This document shows, in pieces, positions 14,815 through 23,425 of a stretch of DNA of 64,000 nt; within the stretch, counting starts at the first letter, position 1; the number at the start of each line of letters is the position of its first letter. The translations under genes and the position numbers were made by a program. The stretch lies in the NCBI GenBank assembly GCA_944380285.1, contig CALWGZ010000010.1, positions 1 to 64,000 of the forward strand, in the 5' to 3' direction. The notes beneath the pieces were generated by a model. It was not told where the DNA came from, searched no databases, and saw nothing but the letters and a program-made list of their open reading frames with translations. The DNA is from an uncultured Christensenellaceae bacterium (GTDB lineage: Bacteria; Bacillota; Clostridia; Christensenellales; UBA3700).

Positions 14815-16335
14815 ATGAAGAAGAAAATGATAGCCCTTTCGCTGGTGGCGGTGCTGTGCCTGACGGCGTGCGCCGCGGTGTTTGTCGGTTGCGACAACGA
14901 ACAGCCTCGGGCGTATGTGTCTTTGGACATCAACCCGTCCGTCTCGCTGGTGCTTGCCGCGGACGGCACGGTCGAGAGCGCCGTCGCCGAAAACGACGAC
15001 GCACGCGTTTTGCTCGTCGACGTGTCGCTCGAGGGCAAGACGCTTCAAGAGGCGGCACGCATCGTCGCCGAGGCGTCCGTCGAGTGCGGCTTTTTGAGCG
15101 AGGACAACAGCGTCGTAGACGTGACGGTCGTCGCCGAGGACGGCAGCGTAGAGTACGAAGGTTCGCTTTTGGGCGAGTTGCAGCAGGCGTTCACCGCCGC
15201 TGTCGGCGAAGATTCGTTCGACGTGACCTTCAACAGCGAGGGTTCGTACACGCTCAACCGCATGCTCGAATACTACAAGGAGAAGTACCCAAACAACGCC
15301 GACGTACAGGCGATGACCCCGGCAAAGCTGGACATCGTGCTCAGCGTGACCCAAAAGGACGGTTCGATCTCTTTCGAGTCGGCGGCGGCGCTCGACATCT
15401 CGTCTTTGATCACGATGGCTGAGACGACCTATGCTCAGATCGAGCCGTACATGAACGCCGTCTACGAGGCGGCGGTCGCCGAGGCGGAATTGGTCTACGA
15501 GAACGCGAAGGCTGTCGCGGCGAGCGCGGTCTGGGCGGCGAAGTACACCGAGTTCATGCTCGACGACATCACCGTCGATTGGGACGATGTGATGGGCGGC
15601 GATTTCAGCGGCATTATCGGCGGAGCCGAGACGCTGCTCACCGAAAACTACGGCTTGCAATACGCGGTCTACGATTCGCTCGCGATCACGCTCGACTACT
15701 TGCTTGACAAGTGCGTGCAACTGCAGGGATATGCAAACGCGGCGCTCGAAAAGGTCGACACCGCACGCCTCGCCGAACTCTTGGGCGTGGACGAGGCGGA
15801 ACTCAAAGCCGCGATCGCGGACGAGAGCGGAAACATCACTCTCGAGGCGATCGACGCATACGTCGACAGGCTGGTCAAGAACGCCGCCGCGGACGTCAAA
15901 GAGCAATACGAGAGCAGCGACCTCAAAGCGTATCTCAACGGCTTGCAGGCGAGTGCGGAAGAGCAGGTCGAAAAATTGCCCGAAGAGTATGCAGACGCGA
16001 TCTATGCGGCGGCGGACGCGCTCGAATACACCGGCGTCAAGATCGGCGAGTTCTTCGAGGACCTGAGCGCGCTGACCATCGAGGACATGCGCGGCGCCGT
16101 GACAAAACTCGAGGCAAAGCGCGACGCGGCGATGGCAGAGATCGAGGCGAATTTGACCGACGAACAGATGGCGGAGATAGAAGCGGCGCTCGCCGACATG
16201 AACGAGAAGATCGCCGACGCAGAGGCGAAGCTCGCCGAGGTCAAGGCTGAGGCGAAGGCGGCTGCGGAGAGCGCGCTCAAACAGCTCAAAGAGGAGCTCG
16301 TCTCTGAGCACAAAGTGACCGTCACCGTACAATGA
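14815..16335 (+). CDS. RsgI-domain lipoprotein
   Basis: A 506-residue exported protein. Residues 1-19 are a lipoprotein signal with the lipobox LTAC (C19). Residues 34-45 (YVSLDINPSVSL) begin the same RsgI extracytoplasmic domain that the anti-sigma factor at 2856 carries after its membrane helix. The remaining ~400 residues are Ala/Glu-rich, probably long helices or coiled coil, ending in repeats rich in AEAKLAEVKAEAK. There is no cytosolic sigma-binding part, so it cannot be an anti-sigma factor itself; it may share the ligand or interact with the sensor domain. RBS AAGGAGG precedes the ATG. The candidate ECF promoter in front predicts control by the sigma factor at 2329. Confidence 0.75.
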   Translation: MKKKMIALSLVAVLCLTACAAVFVGCDNEQPRAYVSLDINPSVSLVLAADGTVESAVAENDDARVLLVDVSLEGKTLQEAARIVAEASVECGFLSEDNSVVDVTVVAEDGSVEYEGSLLGELQQAFTAAVGEDSFDVTFNSEGSYTLNRMLEYYKEKYPNNADVQAMTPAKLDIVLSVTQKDGSISFESAAALDISSLITMAETTYAQIEPYMNAVYEAAVAEAELVYENAKAVAASAVWAAKYTEFMLDDITVDWDDVMGGDFSGIIGGAETLLTENYGLQYAVYDSLAITLDYLLDKCVQLQGYANAALEKVDTARLAELLGVDEAELKAAIADESGNITLEAIDAYVDRLVKNAAADVKEQYESSDLKAYLNGLQASAEEQVEKLPEEYADAIYAAADALEYTGVKIGEFFEDLSALTIEDMRGAVTKLEAKRDAAMAEIEANLTDEQMAEIEAALADMNEKIADAEAKLAEVKAEAKAAAESALKQLKEELVSEHKVTVTVQ

Positions 16336-16382
16336 CATAACGACTGCGGCATTTGCCGCAACTCATAACCAACCCCCTTTGA

Positions 16383-16413
16383 AAAGGCCGTCGAGGTTTC
16401 TCGGCGGTCTTTT
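16383..16413 (+). terminator. Terminator after the RsgI-domain lipoprotein
   Basis: AAAGGCCGTCGAG (16383-16395) pairs with CTCGGCGGTCTTT (16400-16412), with two G-T pairs, ending in TTTT. Confidence 0.75.
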
Positions 16414-16415
16414 CG

Positions 16416-16444
16416 TTGACCTAAGGCGGCGAAAGCGGTATAAT
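16416..16444 (+). promoter_or_regulatory. Sigma-A promoter of the alarmone synthetase gene
   Basis: TTGACC (16416-16421), 17 bases, TATAAT (16439-16444), directly after the preceding terminator. Confidence 0.85.
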
Positions 16445-16474
16445 GAGATCGACGGGAGTGCGGCAAGGAGAGAT

Positions 16475-17158
16475 ATGCAGGACGAGGAATTGAGACAAAA
16501 GATCAAAGAGCTGGTCACCGACGAAGAGGTCGCCAAACAAGTGCTGATGACCCGCGAGTTGATGACGTGCTATCGCTGCGCGATCATGGAGGTGGAGACC
16601 AAGTTCCGCGTGCTGGACGAAAAGTTTTCGCTGCACGGCGAGCGCAATCCCATCGAGAGCATCAAGTCGAGGGTGAAATCTCCCGAGAGCATTGTCGAAA
16701 AATTGCGGCGCAAGGGGCTTGCGATGACCCCCGAGATCGTCGAGAGAGAGCTCAACGACGTCGCCGGAGTTAGGGTGATCTGCTCGTTCGTCGACGACAT
16801 CTACACCCTTGCCGATTGGCTGACGGGGCAGGACGACATCACCCTTTTGCGCGTCAAGGACTACATCAAAAACCCCAAGCCCAACGGCTATCGCAGCCTG
16901 CATTTGATCATTGCGATCCCCATCTTCCTCGACGACTGCAAGCGCAATATGAAGGTCGAGGTGCAATTGCGCACGATCACTATGGAGTCGTGGGCGAATT
17001 TGGAGCACAAGCTGCGCTACAAAAAAGACCTCGACGAAGAGGTCGTCGCAAAGATCTCCAAAGAGCTGTTCGAGTGCTCGCAATTGTGCGATCTGCTCGA
17101 CGCCAAGATGAGCCACGTCAAGAGCGTCGTCGCGATGCACGAAGACGACGACGATTGA
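16475..17158 (+). CDS. Small alarmone synthetase (RelQ/RelP-like GTP pyrophosphokinase)
   Basis: The protein transfers pyrophosphate from ATP to GDP or GTP to make (p)ppGpp. The synthetase domain shows VKSPESIVEKLRRKG, NDVAGVRVICSFVDDIY (RelA/SpoT domain with the metal-binding Asp region), DYIKNPKPNGYRSLHLI (substrate loop) and VEVQLRTITMESWANLEHKLRYK, where the Glu-Gln pair is catalytic. There is no hydrolase, TGS or ACT domain. From ATG 16475 (behind AAGGAGAG) it has 227 residues, slightly longer than RelQ. The acidic end HEDDDD is unusual. It is monocistronic between its own promoter and a terminator. Confidence 0.93.
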   Translation: MQDEELRQKIKELVTDEEVAKQVLMTRELMTCYRCAIMEVETKFRVLDEKFSLHGERNPIESIKSRVKSPESIVEKLRRKGLAMTPEIVERELNDVAGVRVICSFVDDIYTLADWLTGQDDITLLRVKDYIKNPKPNGYRSLHLIIAIPIFLDDCKRNMKVEVQLRTITMESWANLEHKLRYKKDLDEEVVAKISKELFECSQLCDLLDAKMSHVKSVVAMHEDDDD

Positions 17159-17215
17159 CGCAGGCAAGGAGCAAGTTTCGGGCAAATAATTTTCGGTTTT
17201 CAACAAAATATAACG

Positions 17216-17246
17216 TGCGCCGACATAGTCGGCGCAAATTTTTTTT
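17216..17246 (+). terminator. Terminator after the alarmone synthetase
   Basis: GCGCCGAC (17217-17224), loop ATA, GTCGGCGC (17228-17235), then AAATTTTTTTT. A second hairpin, CGATTTTT with AAAAATCG, follows at about 17284-17303. Confidence 0.85.
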
Positions 17247-17314
17247 GATTTGTTCGACTTTGTACCGCAGTTGTCCCATAGCCCGATTTTTGCAAAAAAA
17301 ATCGGCGCCTATCC

Positions 17315-17343
17315 TTGATTTTGGCGAAAAGCCGTGTTATGAT
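17315..17343 (+). promoter_or_regulatory. Sigma-A promoter of the baseplate/InlB-like gene
   Basis: TTGATT (17315-17320), 17 bases, TATGAT (17338-17343). ATGAAAGCGTTTCC follows and resembles a catabolite-responsive element, but its final bases do not fit the consensus. Confidence 0.7.
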
Positions 17344-17375
17344 GACGATGAAAGCGTTTCCCCCAAGGAGTAACT

Positions 17376-18776
17376 ATGGTGATCAATTGCATTTTCGACG
17401 CCGACGACAACACGTTGCGCGCCGAGGACTACTATTGCATTTCGCAAGACGACAACAACTCTTCCGTCATCAGCGTGGCGTGCCGCGGCATCGACGCCGA
17501 AGACGGCTGGGAGTTCTATCTCGAATTTCGCTGCTTTGACCGCAGAGGCGTGCCGACGAGCGCCTACACGTCCCCCAAGCTGACGCTCGGTGAGAGCGGG
17601 CGCATTTTGTTTGAGATCCCCGATTGTCTAACCTTGCACCCGGGCTATGTCGCCGCGCAGGTGGTCGCGTATGTGCCCGCCGCAGACGCGCAAAATCAAC
17701 TCGTGCTCAAAAGCGTGATGAGAGGCGACCGCATATTTGACGTCGCGCCGTCGCTGTCCGTCACCGAGACGCATGTGCTCGACACGCCCAACATCTTCCT
17801 CAAACTTGAAAACGCGCTTGCCGCGCTCGGCTCGATCGCGTTGAGACGAGTGCGCTTTTTCGATTGCGACGCACTCGTCTCGGACAGCGTCGCCGCCGTC
17901 GGATCCAAGCTGACCGCCCCCGCGTTTTCCGCCCCGGACGGCATGACCTTCGTCGGCTGGTATTGCCGCGAGACGGGCGAACTTTGGAACTTTGACGCGG
18001 ACGTCGTCGCAGAGGGGCAGAGCGACATCGTGCTGTTTGCCGACTACTACAACTCGGACGCCGTGCTCGATTCGGGCACGATGATCTTCGACTATCTCGG
18101 CGGCGCCGCCCCTTCGCTCATCCACGTCTCGTTCACCGCCGCGGAAGACGTCAAGTTTGCGCTGCCCAGGGCGAGCGACGGTGCGCCCGACCGCATCGCC
18201 TATGCCGACGGCGTCGACTATCTCAACTACGGCGTCGCGGCGGATTACGGCGCGCCGCCCGACAGCGCCGAGCTCGGGGTCGCCCCGGACGGATTGATCT
18301 CGGCTGACGGAGCGTTGCTCGCGCCGCGATTGACGCTGTCCGACGAACTCAAATTGCACTCCGGTGCGACCGCGATCGGGACGTCGCTCGACGAGATGCC
18401 CGTCGCCGTGCTCGACCTCGGCGACAACGTCCGCACCGTCGCGAGCTCGGTCATCGACAACGACTTTTTGCAGATCTTGCGCCTTGGCAAAAATGTCGAA
18501 TTTATCGACGTCGCAGCGTTCTATGCGCCCAATCTGCATCACGTCATCGTCGACAGGATGGTCCCGCCCGACTATGACGGCATCGGCGACGTGTTCGCGA
18601 CCGACGCGACCCTCTACGTTCCGGACGGCGCCGTTGCGCGATACGAGGACAGCGAAGGCTTCGGCTATATGTTCGCTACGATCAAGCCGCTGAGCCAAGC
18701 CGGCGAAATGACCATCGTCGCGACAGAGCTCCAAGCGGCAAAGGATGACCTCGACGAATACAACGCCGGGCTGTGA
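17376..18776 (+). CDS. Orphan protein with phage-baseplate-like N-terminus, InlB repeat and LRR-like end
   Basis: The 466 residues show three regions. Residues 1-130 resemble the BppU-type N-terminal domain of phage baseplate proteins (start IFDADDNTLRAEDYYCIS, with SVMRGDRIFDVAPS at the end). Near residue 185 an InlB-type B repeat is seen (GMTFVGWYCRETGELWNFD, then ADY). The last third has BspA-like LRR features (RTVASSVIDNDFLQILRLGKNVEFI, then TLYVPDGAVARYEDSEGF). No signal peptide, membrane helix or neighbouring phage genes are visible. It could be a remnant or a domesticated tail-fibre-like protein. ATG 17376 follows AAGGAG. Function unknown. Confidence 0.6.
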   Translation: MVINCIFDADDNTLRAEDYYCISQDDNNSSVISVACRGIDAEDGWEFYLEFRCFDRRGVPTSAYTSPKLTLGESGRILFEIPDCLTLHPGYVAAQVVAYVPAADAQNQLVLKSVMRGDRIFDVAPSLSVTETHVLDTPNIFLKLENALAALGSIALRRVRFFDCDALVSDSVAAVGSKLTAPAFSAPDGMTFVGWYCRETGELWNFDADVVAEGQSDIVLFADYYNSDAVLDSGTMIFDYLGGAAPSLIHVSFTAAEDVKFALPRASDGAPDRIAYADGVDYLNYGVAADYGAPPDSAELGVAPDGLISADGALLAPRLTLSDELKLHSGATAIGTSLDEMPVAVLDLGDNVRTVASSVIDNDFLQILRLGKNVEFIDVAAFYAPNLHHVIVDRMVPPDYDGIGDVFATDATLYVPDGAVARYEDSEGFGYMFATIKPLSQAGEMTIVATELQAAKDDLDEYNAGL

Positions 18777-18794
18777 CGCCGTCTGCGTCCACGC

Positions 18795-18824
18795 AAAACA
18801 CCTCTCTTGCGCGAGGGGTGTTTT
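18795..18824 (+). terminator. Terminator after the baseplate/InlB-like gene
   Basis: AAAACACC (18795-18802) pairs with GGTGTTTT (18817-18824); the T-rich end follows immediately. Confidence 0.7.
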
Positions 18825-18829
18825 GGCTC

Positions 18830-18941
18830 GGGTGAGTAATGCGTGAGCGACCTGAATGGGTGAGTGCCCCGTGAACCGCCTCGGCGGGTGAGTAACTCGT
18901 GAGCGACCTGAATGGGTGAGTAACTCGTGAGCCACCTCAAA
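18830..18941. repeat. Four tandem 28-bp repeats
   Basis: Units start at 18830, 18858, 18886 and 18914. Each opens with GGGTGAGT; most continue AACTCGTGAGCGACCTGAAT. Units 1, 3 and 4 are close; unit 2 is diverged (GTGCCCCGTGAACCGCCTCG). There are no unique spacers, so it is not a CRISPR array. Confidence 0.85.
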
Positions 18942-19015
18942 AATACTGCGCGAAAAATGGGGAAGAGTCCGCGAGAGAAAACATGCAAAAGTGTGCCGTT
19001 ACGCACACGGGCACG

Positions 19016-19041
19016 AAAAAGCGCGCCCGAAGGCGCGCTTT
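19016..19041 (-). terminator. Terminator of the alpha-mannosidase gene
   Basis: On the minus strand AAAGCGCGCC pairs with GGCGCGCTTT around a TTCG tetraloop, followed by TTTTT. It begins 15 bases after the stop codon at 19056. Confidence 0.85.
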
Positions 19042-19055
19042 GGTCAATGCGTGGA

Positions 19056-22016
19056 TCAATGCGTTTTGAGCAGCACCGTCTTGATCTCCCACGGACGGAA
19101 GGTCAATGCGCCGAGGTCGACTTTGTCCTGTGCGTTTTCCAGCATGTCGCAGCCGTATGCGACGCACTTGAACGCTGTCTTGACGCTCGCCGTGACGTCT
19201 TTGCCCTTGTTCTCGAACAGGCGCAGGATGACGCCGCTGCCGTCCTCGGCGGGCTTGATCGTCTCCATGACGACGCCGTCGCCGACCACTTCGATCGGGC
19301 AGTCCAGATCGCCGCCGCGCTCCTTGACGAGGGGGTTGTTGAACGCATAAGCTCTCTCGACGACATCCGAGTCGTTCAATTTTTCGCGGTGGGGATAGAT
19401 CGCATACGAGAAGGTGTGCGTGCCGATGTCGCAAGTCTTGTCCGGGAACTTGGGCGCGCGCAGCAGGCACAGGCTGAGCAAGCCGTTCTTGACCCTCTTG
19501 CCGTACTTGACGTTGTCGATGAGCGCCAGCCCGCAATTGCCGCCGTCGAGGTTGACGAACTTGTGCGAGCAGATCTCGAATTGAGCGCGCTGTATCGAGT
19601 TGTCCTCGCGCGTCGAGCGGCGGAAGGTGCCGAATTGGATGCCGCAGTCGACCTCGTCCGCAAAGAAGGTCGGCACAAAGTCCGCGCGCAGCATCTTGTA
19701 CTTTTCGTCCCAGTCGACCGTCGTGTCAAAGCGCACCATCGGATCGCCCGCCGTCAGCGAGATCTTTTGGACCAGCTTGCTCTTGCCGTGCACGAACGAC
19801 TGCTCGCGCACCACCGTCATGCCGTCGACGTATGTCCTCGTCGAGACCAATTGCGGCTCTTCGGTCGGCATGTTGGGGTAGTCCATGTTGATGTCCCATG
19901 CATTGTAGTACATGAACGGATCGCTGTAGATGATGAACTTGTTGAAGTACTCTTTGACCAGCTCGATCTCGTCGTGTTTGAGGAACATCGACACGATCTC
20001 GCCGCCATTGCCGAAGCAGACCGAAACTTGCGAGTTCTCGATCGTGAATTCGTCGTAGGCGAGCTCCGCCTTTGCCGCCTCGACGTCCGCATCCTCCGCC
20101 TTCGTCGTCGCGGAGTAGGGCTTGACGTCGACTTTGAGCCACTTGTCGCCGTCTTTGACATATTCGCTGCGCGCAAACGGCGTCGAGTTGAAGTAGGCGT
20201 CCTTGCCCTCGGGGAACAGCTTCGCCAAATAGCCGCCGCGCATGTCGTCCGTCTCGTCAGCCATCACCACATAGCGCGCCGCGCATTCGTCGTAGACGCG
20301 CTTGATCGAGCTGCCCGGCAGCACGTCGTGGAATTGATAGAGCAGCACCTCTTTCCAGATCTTTTCGGCGAACTTGCGGTCGTAATGCCCGCCGTTCAAC
20401 TCGCAGACCGCGCCCAACCACTCCAATTCGTGCAGCTTGCGCTCCATCAGACGGTTGTTTTCTTTCGTCTTCGCCTGCGAAGTGTAGGTGCCCTGGTGGC
20501 GCTCGTAATACAGCTCGCCTTGGTAGTGCGGCATGATCTCGCGGTAAGGTTCGAGGTCGCGGAAGAGGTCGATCGACTTCTTCATCACGCACGGCGCAAG
20601 TCCGTTCATGTTGCGGTGGCGCTTGACATACTCGATGTGCCCTTCGCCCGGACCTCCGCCTCCGTCGCCGTCGCCGTAGATGAGCAGCGCTTTGGGGATG
20701 AGTCCCTTTTCGGTGTTGCGAGCTTCCGACTTGAAGATCGCGAGAGGCGACGCCCCGGAGTTGTAATCGCCCAGCGGCTCCATATGCGCAAGTACGGGCG
20801 TGCCGTCAAGCCCCTCCCAAATGAACGTCTTGTAGGGGAATTGGTTGACCGTGTTGCTGATGATCTTGATCGTCATAAAATACTGCATCCCGCAGCCGCG
20901 CAGCACCTGCGGCATCGTCGCGGGGAAGCCGAACACGTCGGGCAGCCAGCAAAGATCGGTGTCCGTACCGAACTTCTCCATCCAATATCTTTTGCCGTAC
21001 AGCGCTTGGCGGATCCAGCTCTCGCCGGAAGCGAGGTTGCAATCGCCCTCGACCCACATCGCGCCCTGAGTCTCGATGCGCCCCGCCTCGACCGCCTCGC
21101 ATACGCGCTTGTACAATTCGGGATGGTCCTCTTCGAGCCATACCCACATCTGCGGCTGAGACTCCGCAAAGAGGAATCCGTCATATTTTTTGATGTTGCG
21201 CAATTGGTTGGCGAACGTGCGCGCGACCTTGCGGCGCGTCTCGCGCCACGGCCACAGCCACGCCAGATCGATGTGCGCATGACCTATGCAATAGTACTCC
21301 GTCGCAGGGTAATCGATGGGTTTAGTCAACACGGGCGCCAAAAATTCGCGCGCCGCCTTCGCCCCCTCTCTGCGGTAGATCGCAAAGCTCTTTTTGAGCG
21401 CTTCGTCGATCTCTTTCGTCCTCTCGCCGTCCTTGGGCAGCTTGAGCATCGTGAAGAAAAGATCGATGTAGTCGTAGTAGTAGCCGTTGACCTCGTCGTT
21501 GCAGATCGCGATGTCGCAGCGGCGCAGCCTCGCGACCAAATTCTCAAATCGCAATTTGCCGTTGAAGCCCGCGTCGACGTACAGCATGATCTCCTCGTCG
21601 CCGGTAGACTTGTCCGCGACGTCGACGACCTGCTTGCCGATCAAAGAGTGGAAAAGATCGCCCTTGCTGAGCACTTGCGTGATGCCCTGCAAGACGATGC
21701 CGTCCTCGTTCATCACAAGCCCCTCGCCCTGCAATTTGATGCGCAGAACGACGTGCTTGTCCTTGCCCTTTTGCGGCACCTTGCCGGTGAAGCGGAACCA
21801 CGCGCAGCCGAATTTGTCCGCCCACTTTTCCCATTTGCGGATCGGCTTGAACGCGCTCTTGTCGAGGTCGGCGAACGCGATCGGTTCGTCGCTCTTGATC
21901 GCCTCCGCTTTGAGGTCGCCGATCTTGGTGTAGCAGTCGCCCTTGATGCGCAAAAGATTGGTCACATGCCCCGGCTTCGCCAAAGCGCGCTTGACGAAAG
22001 GTTTGTCGAATCCCAT
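19056..22016 (-). CDS. GH38 family alpha-mannosidase
   Basis: A retaining zinc-dependent exo-alpha-mannosidase. The GH38 signature HAHIDLAWLWPW (zinc-binding His and Asp) lies near residue 247, followed by AESQPQMWVWLEEDHPELY, GAMWVEGDCNLASGESWIRQ and WLPDVFGFPATMPQ, where the Asp is the expected nucleophile and zinc ligand. The C-terminal half is the family's beta-rich domain. Length 986 is typical of bacterial GH38 enzymes of the YbgG/mannosylglycerate type. ATG 22016 follows AGGAGG; an upstream in-frame ATG (22124) would include the promoter and is rejected. No signal peptide is present, so it acts in the cytosol, probably on imported mannosides. It is divergent from the exopolysaccharide operon. 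Confidence 0.93.
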   Translation of the reverse strand: MGFDKPFVKRALAKPGHVTNLLRIKGDCYTKIGDLKAEAIKSDEPIAFADLDKSAFKPIRKWEKWADKFGCAWFRFTGKVPQKGKDKHVVLRIKLQGEGLVMNEDGIVLQGITQVLSKGDLFHSLIGKQVVDVADKSTGDEEIMLYVDAGFNGKLRFENLVARLRRCDIAICNDEVNGYYYDYIDLFFTMLKLPKDGERTKEIDEALKKSFAIYRREGAKAAREFLAPVLTKPIDYPATEYYCIGHAHIDLAWLWPWRETRRKVARTFANQLRNIKKYDGFLFAESQPQMWVWLEEDHPELYKRVCEAVEAGRIETQGAMWVEGDCNLASGESWIRQALYGKRYWMEKFGTDTDLCWLPDVFGFPATMPQVLRGCGMQYFMTIKIISNTVNQFPYKTFIWEGLDGTPVLAHMEPLGDYNSGASPLAIFKSEARNTEKGLIPKALLIYGDGDGGGGPGEGHIEYVKRHRNMNGLAPCVMKKSIDLFRDLEPYREIMPHYQGELYYERHQGTYTSQAKTKENNRLMERKLHELEWLGAVCELNGGHYDRKFAEKIWKEVLLYQFHDVLPGSSIKRVYDECAARYVVMADETDDMRGGYLAKLFPEGKDAYFNSTPFARSEYVKDGDKWLKVDVKPYSATTKAEDADVEAAKAELAYDEFTIENSQVSVCFGNGGEIVSMFLKHDEIELVKEYFNKFIIYSDPFMYYNAWDINMDYPNMPTEEPQLVSTRTYVDGMTVVREQSFVHGKSKLVQKISLTAGDPMVRFDTTVDWDEKYKMLRADFVPTFFADEVDCGIQFGTFRRSTREDNSIQRAQFEICSHKFVNLDGGNCGLALIDNVKYGKRVKNGLLSLCLLRAPKFPDKTCDIGTHTFSYAIYPHREKLNDSDVVERAYAFNNPLVKERGGDLDCPIEVVGDGVVMETIKPAEDGSGVILRLFENKGKDVTASVKTAFKCVAYGCDMLENAQDKVDLGALTFRPWEIKTVLLKTH

Positions 22017-22049
22017 TGTTCCTCCTATGACGATTGACGGTTTTTCTTC

Positions 22050-22078
22050 ATTATAGCATATCCGCCGCGCCGTTTCAA
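22050..22078 (-). promoter_or_regulatory. Sigma-A promoter of the alpha-mannosidase gene
   Basis: Minus strand: TTGAAA (22078-22073), 17 bases, TATAAT (22055-22050). Confidence 0.8.
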
Positions 22079-22192
22079 CGCCTTTGCGCAATTTGTCCGC
22101 ACCGCCTTGTGCCGTTTTGTCCATATCCGCAACAATTTCCGCATTGCGCGCACATTATATTTATATATCCGCGCAAATAATGCGCCGAACGC

Positions 22193-22221
22193 TTGCGTAC
22201 GGCGGGGGAGTGTAGTATAAT
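22193..22221 (+). promoter_or_regulatory. Sigma-A promoter of the exopolysaccharide operon
   Basis: TTGCGT (22193-22198), 17 bases, TATAAT (22216-22221), about 40 bases before the first gene. Confidence 0.75.
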
Positions 22222-22261
22222 CTAAATAATAACGGCGCGTCGGCGTCGGGAAGGTCAGGAA

Positions 22262-23425
22262 ATGAGAGACAGAATTTATCTCAGTTCGCCGCATATGAGC
22301 GGCAAAGAAATGGGTTACATACAAGAAGCGTTCGACACCAATTGGGTCGCGCCTCTCGGCAAGAACGTCGAAATGTTCGAAAAGGAAATGTGCGCCTACA
22401 TCGGCAGACCGTATGCCGTTGCGCTTTCCGCAGGCACCGCCGCGATACACCTCGGGCTTAAATATCTCGGAGTCGAGAGGGGCGACGTCGTGTTTTGCTC
22501 GTCGTTTACTTTCAGCGGCAGCTGCAATCCGGCTGCTTACCTCGGCGCAAAGCTCGTCTTCATCGACTGCGACCGCGAGAGCTACAACATGAGCCCGGCG
22601 GCGCTCGAAAAGGCGTATGAGCAATATCCCGATCCCAAAGCGGTCATCATCGTCAACCTTTACGGCAATCCCGCCGAGTTCGACGAATTGCTCGCGATCA
22701 CGCGCAAGCACGGCACTCCCGTCCTCGAAGATTCCGCCGAAAGCCTCGGCGCAAGCTACAAAGGCGTCAAGACGGGCAACTTCGGCGATATTTCCATCTT
22801 TTCTTTCAACGGAAACAAGATCATCACCACGAGCGGCGGCGGCATGCTGATGTGCAACGATCAAAAAACCCGCGACAAAGTATTGTTTTGGGCGACTCAG
22901 TCGCGTGAAAAATTCCCGTGGTATCAGCATGAGGAGATTGGCTACAACTATCGCCTCAGCAACATCTGCGCCGGCATCGGAAGGGGACAAATGACCGTCC
23001 TCGACGAGCGCGTCGCGCAAAAACGCCACATCCACGAGATCTACGCAAAGGCGTTCGAGGACAATCCCTACATCTCGCTCGCGCCGACCACAAAAGGCTC
23101 CGAGCCCAACTATTGGCTGACCGCAATCACGCTGTCTTGCGACTGCAAGGCGACCTTTATGGACATCCTCAACGCGCTCGCCGAACAAAACATCGAGAGC
23201 CGCCCCGCATGGAAACCCATGCATATGCAACCCGTGTTCAAGGATTGCGGCTTCGTCACCCAACTCGACGAAAAACAGCAAAAAGCCATCGGCGCCGGCA
23301 GCGTCTGCGAAGACCTCTTCAACCGCAGCCTCTGCCTGCCGTGCGACACCAAAATGACCGACGACCAAGTCCGCTTCGTCGCCGGAATCGTCATCAAGAC
23401 CATCGAAGATAAACAGAGGGCGTGA
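22262..23425 (+). CDS. DegT/DnrJ/EryC1/StrS-family PLP aminotransferase (PglE/EpsN-like)
   Basis: These sugar aminotransferases convert a UDP-4-keto-6-deoxy-HexNAc into the 4-amino sugar. Visible are the N-terminal YLSSPHMSGKEMGYIQEAFD pattern, the cofactor-binding LSAGTAAIHLGLKYLG, the VLEDSAESLGASYKG motif with the PLP-ring Asp, and FSFNGNKIITTSGGGM, whose Lys forms the Schiff base. Length 387 is normal. It is the first gene of the operon, and its stop codon overlaps the next start (TGATG). Together with the following phosphoglycosyl transferase-acetyltransferase fusion it suggests a bacillosamine-like first sugar. The 4,6-dehydratase that would supply its substrate is not in the window. 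Confidence 0.9.
   Translation: MRDRIYLSSPHMSGKEMGYIQEAFDTNWVAPLGKNVEMFEKEMCAYIGRPYAVALSAGTAAIHLGLKYLGVERGDVVFCSSFTFSGSCNPAAYLGAKLVFIDCDRESYNMSPAALEKAYEQYPDPKAVIIVNLYGNPAEFDELLAITRKHGTPVLEDSAESLGASYKGVKTGNFGDISIFSFNGNKIITTSGGGMLMCNDQKTRDKVLFWATQSREKFPWYQHEEIGYNYRLSNICAGIGRGQMTVLDERVAQKRHIHEIYAKAFEDNPYISLAPTTKGSEPNYWLTAITLSCDCKATFMDILNALAEQNIESRPAWKPMHMQPVFKDCGFVTQLDEKQQKAIGAGSVCEDLFNRSLCLPCDTKMTDDQVRFVAGIVIKTIEDKQRA

Noticed and set aside
17348..17361. Catabolite-responsive (cre) element
   Set aside because: ATGAAAGCGTTTCC fits the left and middle part, but the final CA of the consensus is missing and no other cre-like site was found near sugar genes.
18830..18941. Possible CRISPR array
   Set aside because: The 28-bp units are directly adjacent without spacers and no cas genes are near.
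18927..22037. 1036-codon open frame on the plus strand
   Set aside because: It is antisense to the GH38 alpha-mannosidase, whose motifs and terminator are clear. The plus-strand translation is Arg/Asp/Val/Ala-rich with no domain, a usual effect of GC-rich codons.
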